DNA of 64,000 nucleotides from Paraburkholderia largidicola (GTDB taxonomy: Bacteria > Pseudomonadota > Gammaproteobacteria > Burkholderiales > Burkholderiaceae), in contig NZ_AP023175.1 of NCBI RefSeq assembly GCF_013426895.1, positions 2,639,869 through 2,703,868 of the forward strand, in the 5' to 3' direction. Position 1 is the first letter of the stretch. Each line of letters starts with the position of its first letter. Below are positions 9,776 to 17,039 of the stretch, one piece after another. The notes under the pieces were generated by a model. The model was given only the letters and a program-made list of their open reading frames with translations, searched no databases and was not told the origin of the DNA. Made by a program: the position numbers and the translations under genes.

Positions 9776-11379
9776 GTTGCAAGCTCTTCAGTAGGCCGGG
9801 GGAGTTGAATGAGATGGTGCAGTTCTTCGGCGGTGCGTAACTGCGCGCGCTCGACGGTTCGCACGATCGAGCCGTCCACCACGATGGAAATGCGGTCGCA
9901 CAGCCGCAGCAGTTCGTCCAGATCCGACGACACCACGACGACGCCCGTGCCCGCGCTGGCCGCGTCATGGACCACGCCATAGATTTCTTCGCGCGCGCCG
10001 ACATCGACGCCCACGGTTGGCTCATCGAGCAGCAACACCTTCGGGCGCGGATGATTCCACTTGGCGAACACGACTTTCTGCTGGTTGCCGCCCGAGAGAA
10101 ACTTCACATGCGTCGACGCATCGGGCGCCTTCACGGACAACTGCTTCATCGCCGTGCGTGCCTGTTGCGCGGCGGCTTGCGCGCGCAGCCAGCCGCCGCG
10201 CGAAAACTGCGGCAGGCGCGGCAAGGTCAGATTGCGTTCGATCGAATGATCGAGCACGAGTCCTTGCAGATGCCGGTCTTCCGGCACGAGCGCGATGCCG
10301 CGCTGGATCGCGTCGCCGGGGCGACGCGCGGCGAGCGGCTGGCCGTCGAGTTCGATCGAGCCGGCGTCGATCGGCCGCAGGCCGAAGATGGTCTGCAATA
10401 TCTCGGTGCGGCCGCTGCCGATCAGCCCTGCAAGACCATGCACTTCGCCCTTGCGCACCGCGAAATTCACGCCGTGCAAACGCGCGTTGCTCACGTTCGA
10501 TAGCGCCAGCACGGGAGCATCGAGCGTGTTCGGTTCTGCTGTTTGTGCTGCTTTGCTTTGGACGGTTTGCGCCGACGCGCCCGTCGAGGTTTCCTGCCGG
10601 GCCTGCATCGCAGCATGACGCGGGCCGACGATCGCCGCGACGAGTTGTTTCATGTCGGTGTCCGCCGTGGCGAAATGACCGGCGTTCGCGCCGTCGCGGA
10701 ACACGGTCACGCGCTGCGAGATGCGAAACACCTCGTTCAGCCGGTGCGTGACGTAAATCACACCGACGCCGCGCGCTGTCACAGTGCGGATTGCGTCGAA
10801 GAGAATCTGTTCCTCGCCGCCTGTGAGGGCAGACGTCGGTTCATCGAGAATGAGCACGCGCACGTCGCCCATCAGCGCCTTGCAGATCTCGGTCATTTGC
10901 CGGTACGCGAACGGCAGGGAATCGACGGGTACGCGGGGATCGAGCGGGATATTGTGTTCGCGCAGAAAAGCGCCGACTTGCGCCATCAGTTCGCGCTGTC
11001 TGACGAAGCCGAGGCGGGTGCGTGGCTCGCGCCCGAGCATCAGGTTGGCACCGACCGACAACGATTCGACGAGACTCAGGTCCTGATAGACGACGGCGAC
11101 GCCTGCCTCGCGCGACCTGGCTGGCGATTCGAACGCGACCTTCTGGCCGGCGATTTCGATTGAGCCCTCGTCGTAGGTGTGGACGCCGCTGAGTATTTTG
11201 ATGAGGGTGGATTTGCCAGCGCCGTTTTCGCCGAGCAGGGCGTGGACTTCGCCCGGCAGGACTTCCAGATTGACGCCGCGCAGCGCCTGCACGCCACCGA
11301 ATTTCTTGGTGACGCCTGCAACGCGGATCAATGGCACACGGGGCGATGAAGCGGCCGCGACCGCAACCGGCTCACTCAT
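9772..11379 (-). CDS. Sugar ABC transporter ATP-binding protein (RbsA class)
   Basis: A 535-aa protein with two fused nucleotide-binding domains, energising sugar import. The first half has a full Walker A (LLGENGAGKSTLIKIL), the Q loop, and VLILDEPTSALTGGE; the second half has the usual degenerate Walker A of this family (GLIGSGRTEIL), the signature LSGGNQQKV and VLLLDEPTVGVDVGA. The frame is open upstream to 11481, but ATG 11379 (MSEPVAVAAASS) with an AGGAG site just before it is the likely start. Residues about 290-315 form an alanine/threonine/glutamine-rich linker between halves that is longer than usual. It is the first gene of the three-gene operon. Confidence 0.93.
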   Translation of the reverse strand: MSEPVAVAAASSPRVPLIRVAGVTKKFGGVQALRGVNLEVLPGEVHALLGENGAGKSTLIKILSGVHTYDEGSIEIAGQKVAFESPARSREAGVAVVYQDLSLVESLSVGANLMLGREPRTRLGFVRQRELMAQVGAFLREHNIPLDPRVPVDSLPFAYRQMTEICKALMGDVRVLILDEPTSALTGGEEQILFDAIRTVTARGVGVIYVTHRLNEVFRISQRVTVFRDGANAGHFATADTDMKQLVAAIVGPRHAAMQARQETSTGASAQTVQSKAAQTAEPNTLDAPVLALSNVSNARLHGVNFAVRKGEVHGLAGLIGSGRTEILQTIFGLRPIDAGSIELDGQPLAARRPGDAIQRGIALVPEDRHLQGLVLDHSIERNLTLPRLPQFSRGGWLRAQAAAQQARTAMKQLSVKAPDASTHVKFLSGGNQQKVVFAKWNHPRPKVLLLDEPTVGVDVGAREEIYGVVHDAASAGTGVVVVSSDLDELLRLCDRISIVVDGSIVRTVERAQLRTAEELHHLIQLPRPTEELAT

Positions 11380-11584
11380 CCTGGAGTCTCCTTCGTCGGT
11401 ATGACGAATTCTTATGTTTCGCGATCGGATCGCGGTATATGTTGTGATCTTCGCATCAGGCAAATGATGCGTCAATAACATTTAGCCCCTATATGGTTTG
11501 TTATTGTTGGGGTTTTGGAATGATTGTAGCGTGGAATGTGATGATTCTATCGTTTTTGGTGCCTTCGGGGCGGGCGTTGCCGGT

Positions 11585-11631
11585 TGGGGTAGGGGTAGGG
11601 GTTGGGGTAGGGTTTGGGGTTGGGGTTTTGG
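11585..11631 (+). repeat. G-rich tract with quadruplex potential beside repeat copy A
   Basis: Seven runs of three or four G separated by TA, TT or TTT (for example GGGGTAGGGGTAGGGG) occur within 45 bases on the plus strand, immediately outside the left arm of repeat copy A and about 200 bp upstream of the ABC operon start. This satisfies the usual G-quadruplex pattern several times over. It is part of the G/T-rich flank that all three copies share. Confidence 0.7.
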
Positions 11632-11670
11632 CCCTTGCGCTGGCATCCGCGTTTTGCTTCTGGTTCGCAT

Positions 11671-12264
11671 GCGTTGCCCCTGTGCGGGGCGGCACCTACT
11701 TTTCTTTGCCGCCGCAAAGAAAAGTAGGCAAAAGAAAGCGGCTCACACCGCCAATCCTTGTTCTTATCCACGGGCCCCCAACGTCCCCACACTTCTCACG
11801 GTAACGCGTTGTTCATTGCCCGTTGCCAGCGCTTCGAACAATCGCGTCACCCACTTCAGGCACCCGTACAACCGTCAGCGGTAGCGAATGGCTTGTGCCG
11901 CCCAAGTGGCAAACGGTGTGCAGGTTGTCGCACCGTACAGATCAGCGTGCTTACCAGAAACACCAATCCTGCTACACAGTCCGGAGTAATGCGCCTATGG
12001 CGCGAATGCCTACACACAGTTTGCCACCTGGGCGGCTGAGGACTATGTGGCGCGGCGTGCTGAGACGTGGGGGCATGAAGCAGGTGAGGCGTACAGGGAG
12101 AACGTTGGCAACGAGCGCGGACTGGTGCGTTGCCGTGTGAAGCGTAAGAACCTGTGGGGGCCCTCAGGCAAACACATGTGCTGGCGGTGTTAGCCGCTTT
12201 CTTTTGCCTACTTTTCTTTGCGGCGGCAAAGAAAAGTAGGTGCCGCCCCGCACAGGGGCAACGC
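11671..12264. repeat. Large palindromic intergenic repeat, copy A (inverted relative to B and C)
   Basis: A 594-bp element with 82-bp terminal inverted repeats (11671-11752 and 12183-12264) that differ at one base. Each arm carries its own perfect 15-bp hairpin (CCTACTTTTCTTTGC, CGCC loop; left one 11695-11728). An inner 18-bp inverted repeat (11897-11914 and 12019-12036, GTTTGCCACCTGGGCGGC type) is concentric with the outer one, and the sequence between arms is also imperfectly palindromic. Outside the arms are GCTGGCATCCGCG boxes (11639-11651, 12284-12295), and on the right an AGCGTCGCAGAC box ends about 12 bp before the lysR stop codon. Two further near-identical copies occur at 41999 and 53075. 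No coding capacity is credible. Confidence 0.92.
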
Positions 12265-12340
12265 TAGCGAACCAATAACAAAACGCGGATGCCAGCACAA
12301 AGGCAGGCAAACCACCCAGCGTCGCAGACAAAAAAAACAC

Positions 12341-13258
12341 CTACCCCTGCACATCAAACACCGACAGCCTTCGCTGAATCCACTCAAGCAAGGCCGCCGG
12401 CCCCGGCCCCAACATACGACTCGTCTTCACCAGCAACCTCGCATGCGTACTCTGAAAAACGGGATGATCGACCGGCACGGTCGTCAACTCACCGCTTGCC
12501 ACTTCGCGCCGCGCAGCAAACTCCCCAATCAACGTGACGAAGTTCTCCACCGCCACCATCCGTTTAAGCACAGCCAGCGAATTGGTCGTCATAGCCGGCT
12601 CGATCTGCACGCCCTCGGCGATTTCCAGCATCTTCACCGCGTGCCCGATCCCGAACGTCTGCGGCATCAGCGCCAGCGGAAACGCCCGCAAATCCTGAAT
12701 CGTAGCGGCCCGCTTTCGCATCGCAAGCGGATGCCCGCGCCGTAACAGCAACACCGCCCGCTGCACCGAACTCGCGCGACACTGAAGCCGCGGATGCGGC
12801 GGCGGGTTATACGCCAGCCCGATATGCGCGCGGCTTTCAGCCACCTCTTCAACGATGCCATCGCGTGCCAGCATGCTCATCTCGATCGTCAGCGCGGGAT
12901 ACTGCGCGCAGAACGGCGCGAGCACGTCCTCGGTCAGCGTATCGACGAAACCTTCGCTGACGGCCAGTTGCACCCGTCCATGACGCAGGCCGCGAAAAGC
13001 ATGCAGCTGATCTTCGAGTTTTTCCTGCTGCGACTGGCAGCCCTCCCAGAACTCCAGCAGATGCGCTGCCGGTTCCGTCGGCCGGGCGCCTCTCGCGCCC
13101 CGCTCGAACAGCGTGACCCCCAGCTCCTCTTCGAGCAGCCGGATCTGCCGCGTGATGACCGACGGCGATGTGTTCATGTCGTCGGCGGCGCCACGAATCG
13201 ATCCCTGCGTCAGGACCGCGTAGAAATATCTCAGGCGCTGGTGGTTGATTGTTCGCAT
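12341..13258 (-). CDS. LysR-family transcriptional regulator
   Basis: A 305-aa LysR regulator. The N-terminal winged helix-turn-helix is clear ([17 protein letters not shown], then [20 protein letters not shown] and [16 protein letters not shown]), followed by the substrate-binding fold beginning [15 protein letters not shown]. The open frame extends to 13408, but MRTINHQ at 13258 is the start matching the family. A GATACA-N9-TCAAAT promoter lies about 150 bases upstream on the same strand (13408-13428). The next gene, divergently transcribed, is an OmpR-type response regulator. The stop codon is abutted by repeat copy A. The target and effector are unknown. Confidence 0.92.
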   Translation of the reverse strand: MRTINHQRLRYFYAVLTQGSIRGAADDMNTSPSVITRQIRLLEEELGVTLFERGARGARPTEPAAHLLEFWEGCQSQQEKLEDQLHAFRGLRHGRVQLAVSEGFVDTLTEDVLAPFCAQYPALTIEMSMLARDGIVEEVAESRAHIGLAYNPPPHPRLQCRASSVQRAVLLLRRGHPLAMRKRAATIQDLRAFPLALMPQTFGIGHAVKMLEIAEGVQIEPAMTTNSLAVLKRMVAVENFVTLIGEFAARREVASGELTTVPVDHPVFQSTHARLLVKTSRMLGPGPAALLEWIQRRLSVFDVQG

Positions 13259-13407
13259 CGTTGTCAGACCCATGAAATCTCGAGTGTTGCCCGTTGGGCA
13301 ACGGAGAGTGAGCACAGTTGCTGTTGTGTCAACGATGGGTTCCTGCCACCATGCGCGCACATTAACCCGCACCCGATGGCCGGTGTGACGCGTGTCGACG
13401 CTGCTCA

Positions 13408-13428
13408 TTTGAGCATCGGGATGTATCC
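13408..13428 (-). promoter_or_regulatory. GATACA-N9-TCAAAT promoter upstream of lysR (P1)
   Basis: On the minus strand GATACA (13428-13423) is followed by nine bases and TCAAAT (13413-13408). The same arrangement recurs at five other promoters in this window. The -35 region is replaced by the GATACA box, as expected for an activator-dependent promoter. Confidence 0.6.
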
Positions 13429-13464
13429 GTCACATGTCGTGAAGTGGCGCGCCGGCAGTGTTTT

Positions 13465-13491
13465 GTATCGGCGGGTGTGGGCCGGATACAT
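13465..13491. promoter_or_regulatory. Inverted repeat TGTATCGGC-N8-GCCGGATACA
   Basis: A dyad between the divergent lysR and response-regulator genes. The same dyad with a 7-base spacer occurs at 18927-18952 upstream of dipZ. The half-site contains GATACA, so it is probably an additional binding site for the regulator that recognises the GATACA-N9 promoters. Confidence 0.6.
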
Positions 13492-13606
13492 GCGCGTACG
13501 AATGCGGCGACCGTGCGGGCATCCCGCCACGTCGCGCCGTCAGTGCGATCCGGAAGCAGTGCATTCCGCCGCAGTCGCCGTTGCAGCCGCAGTCGTTGAA
13601 CCTGTC

Positions 13607-14377
13607 ATGAAGAAGCTCGAACACGTGTTGATCGTCGATGACGATCGTGAGATCCGCGAACCGGTCGCCATCTATCTGCAACGCAATGGCATGCGGGTAT
13701 CGCGCGCGTCCAGTGGGCGCGACATGCGCGTGGCGCTCGACCGCGACCCGCCCGATCTCATCGTCCTCGACGTGAGACTGCCAGATGCGGATGGCCTGTC
13801 GCTGTGCCGCGAATTGCGCGCAGGCGAATTTCACGCGATACCCATCGTCATGCTGTCCGCACGTCACGATGAAGCGGACCGCATCGTCGGCCTCGAACTG
13901 GGCGCCGACGACTACATGGCCAAGCCGTTTGCGATCCGCGAACTGCTGGCGCGCATCCGTGCCGTCCTGCGCCGCACCAACATGCTGCCGCCGGGGATGC
14001 GCGTCGCCGAATCGGCCACCGTGCTGCGCTTCGGCGAATGGCGGCTCGACACGGCGGCGCGCCGTCTGCTCGATCCCGAAGGCACGGTGGTCGCGTTGAG
14101 CGGCGCGGAGTACCGGCTGTTGCGGGTATTCCTCGATCATCCGAACCGCGTGCTCACGCGCGACCAGTTGCTGAACCTGACGCAAGGGCGTCACGCCGAT
14201 CTGCTCGACCGTTCGATCGATCTGCTCGTGAGCCGCGTGCGTCAACGGCTGCAGGACGGCGTGCGCGACGGACGCTTCATCAAGACGCTGCGCAATGAAG
14301 GCTATCTGTTCTCGGCCACGGTCATGCGTGTCGCCAGTCATGTATCAGATGCGCCTTTACTCGACTGCACCACGTAG
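13607..14377 (+). CDS. OmpR-family response regulator
   Basis: A 256-aa DNA-binding response regulator. The receiver domain (residues about 4-120) has the acidic pair VDDD, the phosphoacceptor Asp in VLDVRLPDADG, Thr/Ser replaced in VMLSARHDEAD, and the lysine in MAKPF. The C-terminal winged helix includes VALSGAEYRLLRVFLDHPNRVLTRDQLL and RSIDLLVSRVRQRL. The frame stays open far upstream, but MKKLEHVLIVDDD at 13607 is the family start. It is about 65% similar by eye to the regulator at 19034. No kinase is adjacent. It sits beside GATACA boxes and is a candidate activator of the six-promoter regulon. Confidence 0.93.
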   Translation: MKKLEHVLIVDDDREIREPVAIYLQRNGMRVSRASSGRDMRVALDRDPPDLIVLDVRLPDADGLSLCRELRAGEFHAIPIVMLSARHDEADRIVGLELGADDYMAKPFAIRELLARIRAVLRRTNMLPPGMRVAESATVLRFGEWRLDTAARRLLDPEGTVVALSGAEYRLLRVFLDHPNRVLTRDQLLNLTQGRHADLLDRSIDLLVSRVRQRLQDGVRDGRFIKTLRNEGYLFSATVMRVASHVSDAPLLDCTT

Positions 14378-14437
14378 CGTTTCGTCGTGGTTGTGTGTCG
14401 TGTGATTTCAGTTCTTCAAATGACTACCGGGGGATAG

Positions 14438-14471
14438 TGGGCTTGTTAATGGATGACCTTTAACAAGCCCA
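14438..14471. terminator. Perfect 12-bp inverted repeat between convergent genes
   Basis: TGGGCTTGTTAA and TTAACAAGCCCA are separated by 10 bases, between the response regulator and the convergent oxidoreductase. Probably a bidirectional terminator, although no T-tract follows on either strand. Confidence 0.5.
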
Positions 14472-14539
14472 TGTTCCCTTGAGTTCTCCCCGACAGGAGA
14501 GCTGTCGCGTTGTCCGATCGGCAGCGTGCCCGAGTTCGC

Positions 14540-15508
14540 CTAAGGAATCAGCAGCAGCTTGCCCGTCGTCCTGCGGCTTTCCATATCGGCATGCGCACGT
14601 GCGGCATCCGCAAGCGGATAGACGCCGCCGATCCGCACGTCGAGCACGCCCGCGATGATCCAGTCGAACAGTTGCTTCGCACGCGCGCGCAGCAGGGCGG
14701 GCGTGTGGATATGATCAGCGAACGTCGCGTAGCCGATCTTGATGCTCTTCGGCAGGCTCATGATATGAAGCGGGCCTGCCGCGCCCAGCACGGGCCCATA
14801 CCAGCAGAACGTGCCGGAGCGCCGCAGCGATGCGAGCGAGCCTTGAAACGTCGCCGGCCCCGAACCGTCGTAGACGACGTTCACGCCTTCGCCGTCGGTG
14901 ATGCGCATCACGTCGTCGGCGAACCGGCCTTCACTGTCGACGATCACATGATCGGCGCCCGCTTGCCTCGCAGCTTCGATCTTGTCTTCATGCGACACGC
15001 GACCGATCACCATACCGCCGCGCAGCTTGATGATCTGCGTCAGCAACAGCCCGAGGCCGCCCGCTGCCGCATGCACCAGCGCGATGTCGCCCTGACGCAC
15101 GGGGTAGAAGTCAGTCGCGAAGTGACTGGCCGTGAGGCCCTGCATCATCACGGCTGCGGCGGTGGTGTGGTCGATCGCATCCGGAATCGGGACGAGCGAG
15201 GCGGCCGGTATCGCAACACGCTGCGCATAGCTGCCGGGCGCATAGACCCACGCGACACGCTGTCCCGGCCGGATATCCTCGACGTCGTCGCCGACGCTCA
15301 GCACGCGCCCCGCGCCTTCGACGCCCAGCGGTTTCGGATTCGCCATCGTCGACCAGATGCCGCCGCGCCGCACGCCGACGTCCATAAAGTTGACGCCTGC
15401 CGCATCCACGGCGACGACGACAAGGCCCTGACCGGCAACAGGATCGCCGCATTCGGCCAGCCGAAGCTTCTCCGGCCCTCCCGGACCGTCCATCACGATG
15501 GTCTTCAT
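14540..15508 (-). CDS. NAD(P)H:quinone oxidoreductase, zinc-independent MDR family
   Basis: A 322-aa medium-chain dehydrogenase/reductase of the quinone reductase (QOR) class. It has the N-terminal GroES-like fold (KTIVMDGPGGPEKLRL, AGVNFMDVGVRRG, PLGVEGAGRVLSVG) and a Rossmann nucleotide-binding motif (ALVHAAAGGLGLLLTQI), ending with the LADAARAHADMESRRTTGKLLL block typical of quinone reductases. No zinc-binding cysteines are present. It starts 16 bases after the stop of the alpha/beta hydrolase at 15525 on the same strand, so the two are probably an operon acting on oxidised or xenobiotic compounds. Confidence 0.93.
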   Translation of the reverse strand: MKTIVMDGPGGPEKLRLAECGDPVAGQGLVVVAVDAAGVNFMDVGVRRGGIWSTMANPKPLGVEGAGRVLSVGDDVEDIRPGQRVAWVYAPGSYAQRVAIPAASLVPIPDAIDHTTAAAVMMQGLTASHFATDFYPVRQGDIALVHAAAGGLGLLLTQIIKLRGGMVIGRVSHEDKIEAARQAGADHVIVDSEGRFADDVMRITDGEGVNVVYDGSGPATFQGSLASLRRSGTFCWYGPVLGAAGPLHIMSLPKSIKIGYATFADHIHTPALLRARAKQLFDWIIAGVLDVRIGGVYPLADAARAHADMESRRTTGKLLLIP

Positions 15509-15524
15509 GTCGTGCGTCCCCGCA

Positions 15525-16304
15525 TCAGCGCGCGTTGCGAGCCGCCGCGATGATCGCGTTGGCGACTGCTTCGGGCTGGCTCAGCATCGCGACGTGGCTC
15601 GCGTCGACACGCGTCACCTGCGCATGGATCTGCGTCGCCATCTTCGCCTGCAACTGCGGATCGATCATCTTGTCGCGGCCGGGAATCACGAAGTACGACG
15701 GCTTCTCGTGCCAGGCGGCCTGCGTCACCTTGTCGTTCAGGCAGCCGGAAAACCATGGCCCTTGCGTCGCGGCGACGATGCGCTGCTGGCCTGCGGGCAG
15801 ATCGAGCGCGAAGTCGTCGCGCACCGCTTTGTCCGACAGCGTCAGATAGCCGGCCGCATCCTTCCGCAGTTCGTTCGCCCAGGCGGGCGGCTTCATGCCC
15901 TGCGTGATGTCGGCGATCGACTGGTTGGCGTCGGGCGCGAAGGCCGCGACGTAGACGAGCGACTTGACCTTGTCGTCGTTGCCCGCCTGGCTGACGACCA
16001 CGCCGCCCCACGAATGACCGACCAGCACGACAGGTCCTGTCTGCTGATCGATGACGCGTTTCGTGGCCGCGACATCGTCGGCGAGCGAACTCAATGGATT
16101 CTGCACGGCGACGACATGCAGTCCATGTGCTTCGAGCAGCGGGATCACGCGGTTCCAGCTCGATCCGTCGGCGAATGCGCCGTGAACGAGAACGACACTG
16201 GTGCCTTTGAGATCGGCTTGCGTGGCCGCCTGCGCCGTCTGCAATGCGAAAAGTCCGCACAGCATCGTGGCGAACGCGAGGATGGTCCTGAAGCTTCTTG
16301 TCAT
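15525..16304 (-). CDS. Secreted alpha/beta hydrolase
   Basis: A 259-aa alpha/beta hydrolase with a signal peptide (cleavage near QAAQA). The oxyanion block LVHGAFADGSSW, the nucleophile elbow LVGHSWGGVV (Ser), and the late histidine DASHVAMLSQPEAV are all visible. The family includes esterases and hydrolases annotated as salicylate-esterase-like; substrate unknown. It lies upstream of, and nearly touches, the quinone oxidoreductase gene, and may be co-transcribed with the DUF4148 gene at 16733. Confidence 0.9.
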   Translation of the reverse strand: MTRSFRTILAFATMLCGLFALQTAQAATQADLKGTSVVLVHGAFADGSSWNRVIPLLEAHGLHVVAVQNPLSSLADDVAATKRVIDQQTGPVVLVGHSWGGVVVSQAGNDDKVKSLVYVAAFAPDANQSIADITQGMKPPAWANELRKDAAGYLTLSDKAVRDDFALDLPAGQQRIVAATQGPWFSGCLNDKVTQAAWHEKPSYFVIPGRDKMIDPQLQAKMATQIHAQVTRVDASHVAMLSQPEAVANAIIAAARNAR

Positions 16305-16406
16305 TGTGTTGCCCCTGAGTACCGCGTTATCGATGGATGTTTTTCTGCTGCGTCAGTCGGGCGCTCCGTTGCGAGCATGCATGCATCGGCAACGGAGCCG
16401 TGGCGA

Positions 16407-16733
16407 TTACGAATGCGCGTAGATCGGTTCGAGACCCAGCACATCTTGTTGCGGAGCGGGCGTTTGCGCGGTGTCACGATGCGCGCCCGAGTTCGATTGA
16501 CCTGCTGCGACGCCGCCGTATGCAGCACCCTTTTCAGCCTGGATGCGCGACAGCGCGGCTTCGATGTTCTTCGGGTATTGCGTGTTGTCGCTCGCCGGGT
16601 TGTAGCCGGCCTGTTGCAACTGGACCAATTCGGCGCGCACCTGGGCGCGGGTCACGGGCTGGCTCGACTGCGCGAACGACACAGCGGGAGCGGCGATCAA
16701 GGCTGCAACGATGAGGGATTGAACGAGTTTCAT
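16407..16733 (-). CDS. DUF4148 family small secreted protein
   Basis: A 108-aa exported protein. It has a signal peptide (MKLVQSLIVAALIAAPAVSF, cleaved near AQSS) and the Burkholderiales DUF4148 signature VTRAQVRAELVQLQQAGYNP followed by YPKNIEAALSRI. The open frame runs upstream to 16850, but ATG 16733 fits the signal peptide. Family function is unknown. A GATACG-N9-TCAAAT promoter lies 132 bases upstream on the same strand (16865-16885), placing it with the other GATACA-box genes. Confidence 0.88.
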   Translation of the reverse strand: MKLVQSLIVAALIAAPAVSFAQSSQPVTRAQVRAELVQLQQAGYNPASDNTQYPKNIEAALSRIQAEKGAAYGGVAAGQSNSGAHRDTAQTPAPQQDVLGLEPIYAHS

Positions 16734-16864
16734 GAGTATTCTCCAGTAGTGAAGCGGGTCTGCGTTGATGTCATTCCGGGCGGTCATCGCGCTTTGCGTA
16801 TTGCACTTGCGATGCCTTCGCGCCCGGTCAGTCGCACTGTCATGAATCAACCTTGCGTGTCGTT

Positions 16865-16885
16865 ATTTGAACCCGCTCACGTATC
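16865..16885 (-). promoter_or_regulatory. GATACG-N9-TCAAAT promoter of DUF4148 gene (P3)
   Basis: On the minus strand GATACG (16885-16880), nine bases, TCAAAT (16870-16865). Further upstream, diverged copies such as GTGTATATCC and TTTGTACCGC suggest additional half-sites. Confidence 0.55.
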
Positions 16886-16983
16886 TGGCTTGTTTCAAGA
16901 ACGCGCCGGAATGTAAGCCAGTATTTCTCTATCGCGGATATACACATTGCGGTACAAATCTCGGGCAGCGGCTTGCCAATGAC

Positions 16984-17018
16984 AAACGCCACTGCGCCGC
17001 GAAAGCGCAGTGGCGTTT
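16984..17018 (-). terminator. Terminator after dipZ-like gene
   Basis: AAACGCCACTGCGC pairs perfectly with GCGCAGTGGCGTTT over 14 bp with a 7-nt loop, 22 bases beyond the stop codon of the minus-strand DipZ-like gene. A short T run (GTTTGTC) follows on that strand. Confidence 0.75.
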
Positions 17019-17039
17019 CACGAAGCGTTGCGGCCAGGT

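Noticed and set aside
11585..11631. Telomere repeat or replicon end
   Set aside because: The G-rich tract lies inside continuous chromosomal-type gene order and matches the flank of a dispersed repeat.
11493..11884. Several overlapping frames through repeat copy A that look like small basic proteins
   Set aside because: Equivalent frames appear in all copies only because the inverted-repeat arms are conserved as DNA; they occur on both strands and lack starts, ribosome sites and codon bias.
12794..13606. Long N-terminal extension of the OmpR-type regulator
   Set aside because: It overlaps lysR on the other strand and has no domain; the receiver domain starts at MKKLEHVLIVDDD.
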